From assembly GCA_005405945.1 (NCBI GenBank), contig BJHW01000001.1, positions 2,418,001-2,482,000 of the forward strand: a DNA stretch of 64,000 bases, in the 5' to 3' direction. The notes beneath the pieces are model-generated. The model had not been told where the DNA came from. It saw nothing but the letters and a program-made list of their open reading frames with translations, and searched no databases. The DNA is from Streptomyces violaceusniger (GTDB lineage: Bacteria; Actinomycetota; Actinomycetes; Streptomycetales; Streptomycetaceae). Positions 27,467-35,737 of this stretch are shown in pieces. The position numbers were made by a program, and so were the translations under genes. How positions within the stretch are numbered: the stretch's first letter is position 1; every line of letters begins with the position of its first letter.

Positions 27467-28162
27467 GTGGTGGCACGGCCGTTGAGCATCGCGGTGGCCC
27501 AGCCGAGGTGTGCCGCCCACGACGTGGCGGCCAACGCGGTGGCCCACGCGGAGGCGGTTCGGGCGGCGGGCGCGCGGGTGGTGGTCTTCCCCGAGATGTC
27601 GCTGACGGGATACGAGCTGGATGCGACGCCGGTCGCCCCGGACGACGAACGGCTGACGCCGATCGTCGCCGCGTGCGCCGCGACCGGCACGCTCGCCCTG
27701 GTCGGCGCGCCGGTGGCGGGCCCGCGCATCGGCGTCCTGGCTCTCGACGGAGATGGCGCACGGGTGGTCTACGGAAAGGTCCACCTGCACCCCAGTGAGG
27801 CCGTCCGCTTCGTGCCCGGTGAACCCGCCGTGATCGACGTGGACGGGTGGCGGCTGGGGCTCGCCGTCTGCCGCGACACCGGTTTCCCCGAGCACGCGGC
27901 GAAGACGGCGGCGCTGGGCATCGACGGTTACGTGGCCGGCGTGGTCCACGCCGAACACGAGGCCGGGCTCCACGGCGAGCGCGCCCGCCGCGTCGCCGCC
28001 GACCACGGTGTGTGGGTCGCCACGGCGGCCTTCGCGGGTCCGACCGGCGGCGGCTTCGACCGCACGTCGGGCCGTTCGGGCATCTGGTCCGCGGACGGGG
28101 GGCTGCTCGCCGAGACGAGCGCCGCGCCCGATGAGATCGCGCGGGCGGTCTTCGGTACGTGA
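27467..28162 (+). CDS. Carbon-nitrogen hydrolase (nitrilase superfamily)
   Basis: A 231-residue amidase-type enzyme. The Glu-Lys-Cys triad is visible: Glu in VVFPEMSLTGYE, Lys in VYGKVHLHPSE and Cys in GLAVCRDTGFPEH. It would hydrolyse a carboxamide or nitrile-type bond in the cytoplasm. GTG 27467 has the ribosome site AGAGGAG six bases away. An upstream GTG at 27443, just downstream of a possible TAGGCT minus-10 box, is an alternative leaderless start. The substrate is unknown. Confidence 0.83.
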   Translation: MVARPLSIAVAQPRCAAHDVAANAVAHAEAVRAAGARVVVFPEMSLTGYELDATPVAPDDERLTPIVAACAATGTLALVGAPVAGPRIGVLALDGDGARVVYGKVHLHPSEAVRFVPGEPAVIDVDGWRLGLAVCRDTGFPEHAAKTAALGIDGYVAGVVHAEHEAGLHGERARRVAADHGVWVATAAFAGPTGGGFDRTSGRSGIWSADGGLLAETSAAPDEIARAVFGT

Positions 28163-28202
28163 GCCCGGGGCCCAGCGGCTCTGACACGGGAGAACGGACG
28201 CG

Positions 28203-28871
28203 TCAGAGTCGGAACGCCCTGGCCACCCGCTCAGTGAGATCGTCCTCCGTCATCGTGGTGTCGACTTCGATGGTGTGCAGTCGAAGACGCTCGGCCTCCT
28301 CCTCGATGCGCGTGGTGAACATGCGATCCCGTTCGGCGAGGTTGCGACCGGCCCTCGCCGGATCGCTGGTCCTCCAGACGAACCCCTCCCCCGGCACCGC
28401 CCGGCTCCGGAAGGCGGCCCGACGGAAGTCGGGTGTGGGCAGAAGCCAGACGGCGCGCTGAGGAGCGTCGAGCAGCGGCTTCACGAGGTGCGGGAGCAGC
28501 CGGAACCCCTCGACGATGACGCGGGGCTCCGGCCGCAGGCGGAGGAGGTCTTCGACGATCAGGCCGAAGCCCTCGCCCCGGAACCAGTGGAACGTCTCGA
28601 GCATGACCTCCGGCGACCGGTTCACCCATCGCTCGTCCATGTCCATGGCCATGAACCGGTGCAGAAGCGGCGCCTCCTCGGGGGTGGCCCGCCCGGCGTG
28701 TTCCCGCATCACATCGTCGGTGGCGTAGAGCCGCCACCCGTAGCGGTCGGCGAGCCGCCGGGCGATGGTCGACTTGCCCGCGCCACTCCCGCCACCGATC
28801 CAGAACACGTGGCGCAGCCGCGCCGCGATCTCCGCGGCGTCGGTCACCTCTTCACCCTGTCCGGGCCGCAT
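28203..28871 (-). CDS. P-loop NTPase, small-molecule or nucleoside kinase-like
   Basis: A 222-residue protein with a clear Walker A loop, WIGGGSGAGKSTIARRLADRYG (about residues 24-45), and a basic lid region (FRRAAFRSRAV). It resembles AAA_33/cytidylate-kinase-like proteins that phosphorylate small molecules. A uridine/shikimate kinase-type role is possible but the target cannot be named. It is convergent with the amidase gene. Confidence 0.75.
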   Translation of the reverse strand: MRPGQGEEVTDAAEIAARLRHVFWIGGGSGAGKSTIARRLADRYGWRLYATDDVMREHAGRATPEEAPLLHRFMAMDMDERWVNRSPEVMLETFHWFRGEGFGLIVEDLLRLRPEPRVIVEGFRLLPHLVKPLLDAPQRAVWLLPTPDFRRAAFRSRAVPGEGFVWRTSDPARAGRNLAERDRMFTTRIEEEAERLRLHTIEVDTTMTEDDLTERVARAFRL

Positions 28872-28945
28872 TTCTCTCCGATCCGACGAGACGAGACCAT
28901 GCGAAGCTCATTGTGGCCTCGTCGACGGCATTCCCCACTCCACCG

Positions 28946-29476
28946 CTACTCGGCCGCGGGCGCGGCGGGCACCCCGCGGCCGACGGTGGCCGCTCGCGTG
29001 GCGAGTCCGATGGTGCGGGTGAGCGTCATCGCCACGGCCATGAGCAGCAGCGCGTCGGTGAGGGCGTCGGCGGTCACCTGGTGGTCGGCCATCCAGCGGC
29101 CCAGCTGCCGGGCGAACCAGTGCTCCGATCCGTACGAGAACGCGGCCCGTGCGCCGATCACGACGATCCACAGCGCCGCGTAGGCGAAGCCCGCGCGGCT
29201 GACCGGCTTGCCGGTCGTCGGACTGGCGTAGACCGTGGTGAAGGTCACCGCCAGCAAGCCGACGATCAACCCCGCGACGACGGCGGCGAGTTCGAGCGCC
29301 AGGCCGGAGCCGTGGGTGGCCGGGCTCTTGATGAAGAGGGGGACGATCGCGGCGGTCATCAGCAGCGGCCGCAGGATGCGCAGCTTCCCGATCTTGCGGT
29401 GGGGCCCGAGGTCCGCCTCCAGGACGGCGAGCAGGACCGCACCGTTGATGATCATGGCTTGACCGATGGTGGACAT
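28946..29476 (-). CDS. Four-to-five-helix integral membrane protein, unknown function
   Basis: A 176-residue membrane protein. Hydrophobic segments are at about 8-18, 38-50 (LLMTAAIVPLFI), 60-82 (LAAVVAGLIVGLLAVTF), 95-110 and 138-155. ATG 29476 is taken as start because the first helix follows directly. Its layout is similar to the divergent membrane protein at 29.76 kb (CcdC/DUF1453-like), though sequence identity looks low. Both sit around a dense inverted-repeat region, suggesting joint control, perhaps by the adjacent two-component system. Confidence 0.75.
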   Translation of the reverse strand: MSTIGQAMIINGAVLLAVLEADLGPHRKIGKLRILRPLLMTAAIVPLFIKSPATHGSGLALELAAVVAGLIVGLLAVTFTTVYASPTTGKPVSRAGFAYAALWIVVIGARAAFSYGSEHWFARQLGRWMADHQVTADALTDALLLMAVAMTLTRTIGLATRAATVGRGVPAAPAAE

Positions 29477-29563
29477 GGGATGGCGAGCCTCTCGGTGGAC
29501 GGTTTGCCGCGGATTCGGCCCGCTCAGACTCGTTCCGGTACGCGTTCCCGCGCGCCGTAGCAG

Positions 29564-29674
29564 GGGGTGACCTCCGGGGTGATCGCTTCGGCCGCCCGGT
29601 GGTACCGGTTCCCGGTGCCGGTACCACTCGCGGATCACCCCGTGAGTCACCCCGGAGGTCACCGCTCGGGGTGA
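29564..29674. promoter_or_regulatory. Nested inverted repeats with TCACCCCG boxes
   Basis: Between two divergent membrane-protein genes an outer perfect 17-bp inverted repeat (GGTGACCTCCGGGGTGA at 29566-29582, complement at 29647-29663) encloses an inner perfect 10-bp one (GTGGTACCGG at 29599-29608, complement at 29618-29627). The 8-mer TCACCCCG occurs at 29635-29642 and 29647-29654, and its complement at 29575-29582 and 29667-29674. A fifth near copy lies at 29563-29570. This is best explained as a multi-site operator, possibly for the LuxR-type regulator at 31.7 kb, or as a structured RNA. Confidence 0.65.
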
Positions 29675-29756
29675 CGCGGTACCCCGCGGGCCTTCCTAGC
29701 CTCGGGGCGAGTCAACAGGCGTACGCGACCGAAGCGTGGCCGACGGGAGTCCTCCA

Positions 29757-30401
29757 GTGAACGTGCTGCAAGTGCTGACCGCGATCGTCGTCGTGATCTT
29801 CGTCATCGCACGTCAGCTACGCGGCGAGCCGCTGCGCGGCAAGCGGCTGATCCTGCTTCCCGCGGTCCTCGCCATCATCGGTTTCACCAGCCTCGGCAAG
29901 GGTGGCCGCCACCTCACCACGACCGATCTCGCCTGCCTCGTCATCAGCGCGGTGATCGCGGCGGGAATCGGCACCGCCCAGGGAGCGCTGCTGCGGTTGG
30001 AGCCGCGCGACGGGGTGCTGTGGGCGCGGATGCCGGTGTACGGACTGTGGCTGTGGCTCGCGCTGGTGGTCTCGCGGGGCGTGATGACGGTCGTCGCCAT
30101 GGCGCTGCACGCTCCCGTGGCGGGCTCCTCGGCGCCCATCCTGATGCTGCTCGGCCTCAACCGGCTCGGCCAGGCCGCCGTCGTCACACCGCGCGCCCTC
30201 GCCTCCGGTGTGCCGTTCGCGCCGGAGAGGGACGGCCGCCCCTTCGATGTGCGGGGCGCGCTGGCGGGACTGCTGGGCGGGCCGGGCGGCCCGTCGGCGC
30301 CCGGCGCGGAGCGGCCCACGCGGCAGCCCCGGCCCACGGAGTCGTACGACCGATCGGCGAGTGACCTCCTACGCGACCGGGGCCGCCGGGGACGGCGATG
30401 A
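29757..30401 (+). CDS. DUF1453/CcdC-like integral membrane protein
   Basis: A 214-residue membrane protein with about four helices (LQVLTAIVVVIFVIA, LLPAVLAIIGF, LACLVISAVIAAGIG, LWLALVVSRGVMTVVAM). A hydrophilic, Pro/Arg-rich cytoplasmic tail (about 165-214) ends RDRGRRGRR. The GTG start has GGGAG seven bases upstream. Its stop overlaps an ATG in frame with the histidine kinase gene (ATGA, 30398-30401), so it appears to be in one operon with the two-component system. Confidence 0.78.
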   Translation: MNVLQVLTAIVVVIFVIARQLRGEPLRGKRLILLPAVLAIIGFTSLGKGGRHLTTTDLACLVISAVIAAGIGTAQGALLRLEPRDGVLWARMPVYGLWLWLALVVSRGVMTVVAMALHAPVAGSSAPILMLLGLNRLGQAAVVTPRALASGVPFAPERDGRPFDVRGALAGLLGGPGGPSAPGAERPTRQPRPTESYDRSASDLLRDRGRRGRR

Positions 30402-30529
30402 CCGGACGGCATCCGGAAGGCACCCCCGCGGCCCCCACACGAGGCGACGGAACAGCCGGACCCTCGGCCCATGACGCGGTACACCCCGGCGCCGCGGCCG
30501 AGCGGTCCGCGGGTCGCTATCCTGCATCA

Positions 30530-31681
30530 ATGCTGCGTACGGTGTCATGGCTGATGAGGGTCGGCGCGTACGCGTTCATCGGCCTGCACACCTTCACCGG
30601 CCCTCCAGCCGGGCCCGGGGCGGTGCCCCTGGCCGTCGTCACGTACGCGCTGGGAGGCTTGTCGCTGCTGCTGTGGGAGCTCACCCACGCCCTCGGTGAC
30701 GAGGCCGCGAAGCGCGCGCCGAGGATGCGGATCCTGCTCGGCGTCGCCGCCGCCCTCTCCGGCTACGCCAGCGCCTTCCCGCACGCCGGAGCGCTCATCG
30801 GCCTCTCGCTGATGGCCGTCATGCACCTGGGCACCGAGCTGAGCCTCCCGGTGGGCTGGGCCGTGGCGGGCTGCACGGTGGTGGCCCTGGAGACCGGGGT
30901 CCTGGTCGCCGGGGCCGGCCGCGGGCTCGCACTGGGCTATCCCATGCTGGTGGCGCTGATCCTGGTCGCGAGCCACAACCGGCGCGCCTACCGGATACGC
31001 GCCGAGCAATCGGCCGCCATGCTCGCCCAGAGCGAGCTGCTCCGCGCGGAGCAGCGCCGGGTGGCCGTACTGGACGAACGCGCCCGGATCGCCCGTGAGA
31101 TCCATGACGTACTGGCCCATTCGCTGGGCGCCCTGAGCATCCAGATCCAGGCCGCCGGCGCTCTGCTGACGGATCACCGGGACATCGACCGGGCGGTCAC
31201 CGTGCTCGACGGGGCGAGGCGGCTGACCGCCGACGGGCTCGCCGAGACCCGCCGCGCGGTGCACGCCCTGCGCTCCGACCTCGCGCCGCTCGACGAGGAA
31301 CTGGGCACGATGGCGGACACCCACCGGCAGCGGCACGGCGTTCCGGTACGGCTCAGGGTCGAGGGCGAGCCCTCCCCGCTCCCGGCGGACCAGGCCCTCC
31401 CCCTCTTCCGTACCGCGCAGGAAGCCCTGACCAACGCCGCCAAACACGCCCCCGCCCAGCCGGTGGAGGTCACCCTGACCTATGAGGACGAACACGTGAC
31501 GCTCACCGTCGACAACCCGCTCGGCGCACCACCATCCCCTCGGCGAGCACCCGCGCTCGCCACCGTCGACGGCGGCTACGGCCTCACCGGGATGCGCGAG
31601 CGCCTCCTGCTGCTGGGCGGGACGCTCGACGCGGGCGTACGGGACGGACAGTGGCGCGTCCGGGCCGAGGTGCCGCGATGA
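30530..31681 (+). CDS. Two-component sensor histidine kinase (NarL/LuxR-coupled type)
   Basis: A 383-residue sensor kinase. Four to six membrane helices (to about residue 160) precede a HisKA_3 dimerisation domain with the phospho-accepting histidine in REIHDVLAHSLGALS. The HATPase domain has the N-box AQEALTNAAKHA and G-box GGYGLTGMRERL. I prefer ATG 30530: TATCCT (30518-30523) is a good minus-10 box that would make a leaderless message. An in-frame ATG at 30398 would add 44 low-complexity residues and overlap the preceding gene. Its stop overlaps the response regulator start. Confidence 0.87.
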   Translation: MLRTVSWLMRVGAYAFIGLHTFTGPPAGPGAVPLAVVTYALGGLSLLLWELTHALGDEAAKRAPRMRILLGVAAALSGYASAFPHAGALIGLSLMAVMHLGTELSLPVGWAVAGCTVVALETGVLVAGAGRGLALGYPMLVALILVASHNRRAYRIRAEQSAAMLAQSELLRAEQRRVAVLDERARIAREIHDVLAHSLGALSIQIQAAGALLTDHRDIDRAVTVLDGARRLTADGLAETRRAVHALRSDLAPLDEELGTMADTHRQRHGVPVRLRVEGEPSPLPADQALPLFRTAQEALTNAAKHAPAQPVEVTLTYEDEHVTLTVDNPLGAPPSPRRAPALATVDGGYGLTGMRERLLLLGGTLDAGVRDGQWRVRAEVPR

Positions 31682-32397
31682 GCGCCCAGGACGCCCGGCC
31701 GCTGCGGATCGTGGTCGCCGACGACCAGGCCAGCGTCCGGGAAGGGCTGGTCCTCATGCTCGACCTGCTGCCGGACATCGACGTCGTCGGCTCCGCGGCC
31801 AACGGACAACAGGCGCTCGACCGGGTCGCCGAGCACCACCCGGACGCGATCCTGCTCGACCTGCACATGCCGGTGCTCGACGGCACCGAGGCCACCCGTC
31901 GGCTCACCGCCGAGCACCCCGAGGTCGCCGTCGTCGTCCTGACCACCTACGCCGACGACACCTCCGTCCTGGAGACGCTCCGCGCCGGGGCCCGCGCCTA
32001 CCTCACCAAGGACGCGGACCGGCTGCACATCGCCCGCACCCTGCACAGCGCCGTCGCGGGGCTCTCCGTCCTCGACCCCAGGGTCCAGGCCACCCTGCTC
32101 GCCGCGGCGAGCGCTCCCACCGTCCCTCCCCCGGGGCCCGCCGCCGCTCCCTCGGGGCCCGCCGCCGCTCCCCGAGGGCCCGACGCCGCCGGCCGGCCGC
32201 TCCCGGACGGCCTCACCCGTCGTGAGGCGGAGATCCTCACGCTGATGGCACGCGGTATGACCAACGCGGAGATCGCCGCCGCCCTCTTCCTGAGCGGCAA
32301 CACCGTGAAGACCCACATCAACCGGGTCTTCGCCAAGACCGGCTCCCGCGACCGCGTCGCGGCCACCCGCTACGCCCGCGACCACGGCCTGGACTGA
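31678..32397 (+). CDS. LuxR/NarL-family response regulator
   Basis: A 239-residue response regulator. The receiver domain (about 10-125) has the acidic pair ADDQ, the phospho-accepting aspartate in AILLDLHMPVLDG and the lysine in AYLTKDADR. The C-terminal LuxR helix-turn-helix (about 175-235) reads LTRREAEILTLMARGMTNAE. The linker contains a repeated GPAAAP unit encoded by a 21-bp repeat near 32133-32174. It overlaps the kinase stop (ATGA, 31678-31681). A likely target is the inverted-repeat region at 29.6 kb (inference). Confidence 0.9.
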   Translation: MSAQDARPLRIVVADDQASVREGLVLMLDLLPDIDVVGSAANGQQALDRVAEHHPDAILLDLHMPVLDGTEATRRLTAEHPEVAVVVLTTYADDTSVLETLRAGARAYLTKDADRLHIARTLHSAVAGLSVLDPRVQATLLAAASAPTVPPPGPAAAPSGPAAAPRGPDAAGRPLPDGLTRREAEILTLMARGMTNAEIAAALFLSGNTVKTHINRVFAKTGSRDRVAATRYARDHGLD

Positions 32398-32421
32398 CCG
32401 GATCCGGGCAGTACCGACGGC

Positions 32422-32459
32422 GAAGCCCCGGCCGGTGAACACCACCGAGCCGGGGCTTC
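32422..32459. terminator. Terminator hairpin between response regulator and MarR gene
   Basis: GAAGCCCCGGC (32422-32432) pairs with its complement at 32449-32459. The inner bases CGGTG/CACCG extend the stem. It sits between two convergent genes, so it may work in both directions. Confidence 0.72.
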
Positions 32460-32501
32460 CCCGCGGTATTCGCCCGGCACACCGTGGACCACGCTCCTCG
32501 T

Positions 32502-32972
32502 TCAGTCGAGGAGCTTGGCCACCACGCGGTCGAGCGCCTGGATGTCCTCGAGCGGCAGGGCGAGCAGGGCGTCGGGCGGGGTGGTGAGGATCGCGATGGC
32601 GCGGGCGGCCAACGCCTGGCCCTCCTCGGTGAGGTGGACCAGCTTGGACCGGCGGTCGGCCGGGTTGGTGATGCGTTCGGCGAGGCCGCGCCGTACGAGA
32701 TCGTCGACGATGACGGAGGTGTAGGGCGGGTCGGCGCCCAGTCGCTCGGCCAGTTCGCGAAGGGTGATCGGGCCGGCGGCGAGTCGGCGCAACGCTCTGA
32801 CGCGGCTGAAGCTCATGCCGAGGCTTTCCGCGACCGCCTTACGGCGGTTGTAGCGCTCCATCAGGAGTGTGTTCAGCCCCTGCCAGGCTCGGGCCGCCGT
32901 CCTGACGGTCTCGTCGTCCCGCTCGTCCCGCTCCTCCCCCTCGTGCGGCTCGTTGTCGTGTGGGCGCTCCAT
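32502..32972 (-). CDS. MarR-family transcriptional regulator
   Basis: A 156-residue MarR regulator. The winged helix-turn-helix lies at about 65-125 (LRELAERLGADPPYTSVIV, then the wing NPADRRSKLVHLTEEG). A charged, flexible N-terminus of about 25 residues precedes it. The start overlaps the efflux-pump stop by one base (TGATG), so pump and regulator form an operon. A 43-bp dyad just upstream of the pump is the probable operator; a ligand exported by the pump may release the repressor. Confidence 0.88.
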   Translation of the reverse strand: MERPHDNEPHEGEERDERDDETVRTAARAWQGLNTLLMERYNRRKAVAESLGMSFSRVRALRRLAAGPITLRELAERLGADPPYTSVIVDDLVRRGLAERITNPADRRSKLVHLTEEGQALAARAIAILTTPPDALLALPLEDIQALDRVVAKLLD

Positions 32973-34414
32973 CAGACGTTCACTGTCTCCTTGGTCTCCT
33001 CGGCGGCGAGCCGCTTCGCCGTGCGCTGGGCCGTTGCCCGGGCCCAGCGGCCGGAAGTGAGCGTACCCATGACCAGCACCGCGGCGCCGCAGCCGGCGAT
33101 GATCCACCATGCCGTCCGGGCCGCGTCCGTGAAGGCGGCCGCGTCCGTGTGCACTTCCCCGGCCATGAGGGCACCGATGACGGCCACGCCGAGGGACTGG
33201 CCGGTCTGCCGGCTGGTGGAGGCCACCGCGGCCGCGACACCGGCCTGCGCACGGGGCATCCCCGAGACGGCGGTGTTGGTGATGGGCGCGTTGACCAGCC
33301 CGAATCCGGTGCCGAACAGCAGATACGCGACGACCAGCAGGGACACCGGAAGGTGCTCGGAGTAGGTGAGCGCCTGGAGCACGGCGCTCGCGCACAACGC
33401 CGCCCCGGCGAGCAGCAGCGGAGTACGCGGCCCCCGCGAGGCCACCATGCGGCCCGACACGGGTGCGGTCAGCAGCGCCATGACCGCCATGGGCAGCATG
33501 AACAACCCGGCGTGCAGCGGATCGAGTTGCCGCACATCCTGCAAGTACAAGGAGCTGACGAACAGAAACCCGCCCAGACCGGCGAACGCTGCGACCGCGA
33601 TCACGGTGGCGCCCGAAAACGGCGCGGAACGGAAGAACCGCAGGTCGATGAGCGGGTCGGCGCGCCTCGGTTCGTACCACAGCAGCCCCAGCAGCGCGCC
33701 CAGCGCCGCGGCCGCGCACCCGGCGACCACGGGCGAGGTCCAGCCCAGGTTCGGCGACTCGATGATCGCGTACGTCAGCGCGACGAGCAGCACGATGACG
33801 AGCCCCTGCCCGACCGGGTCCACCCGGCGAGCCCGCGGCGCCCGGGACTCCGGCACATACCTGCGGGTCAGGAAGAGCGCGGCGAGGCCGATGGGTACGT
33901 TGAGCCAGAAGATGGCCCGCCACCCGGCCGACTCCACCAGCGCACCCCCGATGATCGGCCCGGCGGCCATGCTGATGCCCACGACGCCACTCCACACACC
34001 GATGGCGCGGGCCCTTTCCCGGGGGTCGGTGAAGGTGTTGCTGATGATCGACATGGCGACGGGGTTCAGCATCGATCCCCCGACCGCCTGAAGCATCCGC
34101 GCGACGACCAGCCAGCCGAGCCCGGGAGCCAGGCTGCACAGCAGCGAGGCCGCGGTGAAGATCACCAGCCCGACCTGAAACGTACGGCGCCGCCCCACCC
34201 GGTCGGCGGTCGAACCGGAGAGCATCAACAGGCTCGCCAGCACCAGCGTGTACGCGTCGACCGTCCACTGCAGCCCGGACACCGACGTGTGCAGATCGCG
34301 TTGGATGGAGGGCAGGGCGACGTTCAGGATCGTGTTGTCGAGACTGACGATCAGCAGGCTCATGCAGCAGATGGCCAGCACGAGCCATCGTTGCCGAGGA
34401 GCGAGATCCGGCAT
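32972..34414 (-). CDS. MFS drug efflux transporter, DHA2 (14-helix) family
   Basis: A 480-residue EmrB/QacA-type proton antiporter. Typical motifs are LDNTILNVALPSIQRDL in helix 1 (motif D1), GSTADRVGRRRTFQVG (motif A) and GPIIGGALVESAGWRAIFW (motif C, antiporter signature). ATG 34414 is chosen as start because the family N-terminus begins there. It is expected to export a toxic compound or antibiotic under control of the co-transcribed MarR protein. Confidence 0.9.
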   Translation of the reverse strand: MPDLAPRQRWLVLAICCMSLLIVSLDNTILNVALPSIQRDLHTSVSGLQWTVDAYTLVLASLLMLSGSTADRVGRRRTFQVGLVIFTAASLLCSLAPGLGWLVVARMLQAVGGSMLNPVAMSIISNTFTDPRERARAIGVWSGVVGISMAAGPIIGGALVESAGWRAIFWLNVPIGLAALFLTRRYVPESRAPRARRVDPVGQGLVIVLLVALTYAIIESPNLGWTSPVVAGCAAAALGALLGLLWYEPRRADPLIDLRFFRSAPFSGATVIAVAAFAGLGGFLFVSSLYLQDVRQLDPLHAGLFMLPMAVMALLTAPVSGRMVASRGPRTPLLLAGAALCASAVLQALTYSEHLPVSLLVVAYLLFGTGFGLVNAPITNTAVSGMPRAQAGVAAAVASTSRQTGQSLGVAVIGALMAGEVHTDAAAFTDAARTAWWIIAGCGAAVLVMGTLTSGRWARATAQRTAKRLAAEETKETVNV

Positions 34415-34425
34415 GAAGGGCCTCC

Positions 34426-34468
34426 GTTTAATTGTGTTGCCATAATCATTATATAGATACAACTAAAC
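34426..34468. promoter_or_regulatory. 43-bp dyad operator upstream of the efflux operon
   Basis: The element is symmetrical about base 34447. Perfect core ATAATCATTAT (34442-34452) is flanked by TTGT/ACAA (34432-34435, 34459-34462) and by GTTTAATTG/CAACTAAAC (34426-34434, 34460-34468, one mismatch). It is strikingly AT-rich here and lies 12 bases before the pump start, typical of a MarR binding site covering the promoter. Confidence 0.7.
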
Positions 34469-34505
34469 GGGGTCATCGTCGGTACGGAGCACGAGCACCA
34501 CCAGG

Positions 34506-35510
34506 TCAGGAGGAGGCGCGTACCACCAGGCGTGGCACGATCACCGTCTCGCCCGTTCCGGCGCCGGTCATCTGCGCGGCGACCTGCCGCACCGCGGCCC
34601 GGCCGAGGAGTTCCTTGTCGACCGTCAGGGTGGTCAGCGGCGGGTCCACGAGCCGGCTCAGCGTCAGTCCGTCGCAGCCGACGAACGCGCAGTCCTCCGG
34701 CACTCGCATACCGCGGTCGCGGGCGCGGCGCATGGCGCCGATGGCGATGAGGTCGTTGTACCCGAGCACCGCCGTCGCCGCGAAGCCGCCGGCCAGCACG
34801 TCGTCCATGGCCGCCGCCCCGCCTTCGAGGGAGTTGGCCGCCGGGAACACCCAGTCCTCGTCGGCGGGCAGCCCGTGTTCGGCGGCGGCGCGGAGGAACA
34901 GCGAGTGGCGGGTGCCGTGGTCGCCGGCGTCCGGGCGGCCGCGGTCGTCGAGCATCGCGATCCGCCGGTGGCCGCGCTCGACGAGGTGACCGACCGCCTG
35001 CCGCATGCCGGTGGCGAAGTCGATCCGCCCCCCGTTCACGCTCGGCGGCCGGTGCTCGTTGTCGAGCAGGACGAAGGGCATGCCGGAGCGGTGGATGAGC
35101 TCGATGGCGCCGGGGTCGAGCAGGAAGGCGACACACGCGTCCACGTGGTCCACCACGGTCCGCGCCACCGCGGTCTCCCGTTCCAGGGCGGACCCGGTGC
35201 TGTAGACGGCGACCTGCCAGCCGCGCTCGTCGGCGGCCGCCAGCACACCGGAAACCACCTCGGGGAAGAAGGGGTTGAGCACATCCGCGATGACCAGCCC
35301 CAGCGTGGTGAGCCGAGGGCCGACCATGCCACGGGCGAACCGGCTGGGCCGGTACCCCATCGACTGGGCCACCCGCAGCACCCGTTGCCGCGTGGCGGGG
35401 TCGATCTCCGGTTTGTCGTTGACCGCGCGGGAGACCGTCTGCCGGGACACCCCGGCCGAGCGCGCCACGTCCTCGATGGTGATGCGGCGCGGCCTGGCGC
35501 TCGTGGGCAC
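34506..35510 (-). CDS. LacI-family transcriptional regulator
   Basis: A 334-residue LacI repressor. The N-terminal helix-turn-helix reads ITIEDVARSAGVSRQTVSRA with the hinge helix YRPSRFARGM. The rest is a periplasmic-binding-protein-like sugar sensor (LGLVIADVLNPFFPEVV and AVLGYNDLIAIGAMRRARD). The GTG start at 35510 follows a GGGAGAGGGG ribosome site; a further upstream start is possible. It is divergent from a GH29 enzyme and pectinase, and probably represses them until a sugar such as fucose or a pectin fragment appears. Confidence 0.9.
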   Translation of the reverse strand: MPTSARPRRITIEDVARSAGVSRQTVSRAVNDKPEIDPATRQRVLRVAQSMGYRPSRFARGMVGPRLTTLGLVIADVLNPFFPEVVSGVLAAADERGWQVAVYSTGSALERETAVARTVVDHVDACVAFLLDPGAIELIHRSGMPFVLLDNEHRPPSVNGGRIDFATGMRQAVGHLVERGHRRIAMLDDRGRPDAGDHGTRHSLFLRAAAEHGLPADEDWVFPAANSLEGGAAAMDDVLAGGFAATAVLGYNDLIAIGAMRRARDRGMRVPEDCAFVGCDGLTLSRLVDPPLTTLTVDKELLGRAAVRQVAAQMTGAGTGETVIVPRLVVRASS

Positions 35511-35666
35511 GGGCCCCACCCCTCTCCCACCATCGGACGTGGTACGACGTGGCACTCGGGACCGCTCACGGAGGTGTTCCCCGTAGCGCTCCTCCTCGAT
35601 CATCACCGCGGCGGCGACGGGCGTCAACGGAACCCCACAGGGGAACACCCCAACCTCGCACACATA

Positions 35667-35727
35667 TTGACACGGCGGTCGGGTGGGCCGGACAGTGCTC
35701 CGTGAACGCTCACGGGAACGTTCACGG
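35667..35727 (+). promoter_or_regulatory. Promoter and LacI-type operator for the GH29 gene
   Basis: TTGACA (35667-35672) could be the minus-35 box, with a weak minus-10 near 35691. CCGTGAACG (35700-35708) and CGTTCACGG (35719-35727) form a perfect 9-bp inverted repeat spaced by 10 bases, ending at the ribosome site GGAGG (35726-35730). A repressor here would block transcription start and leader; the divergent LacI protein is the obvious candidate. Confidence 0.55.
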
Positions 35728-35737
35728 AGGACAGGAC

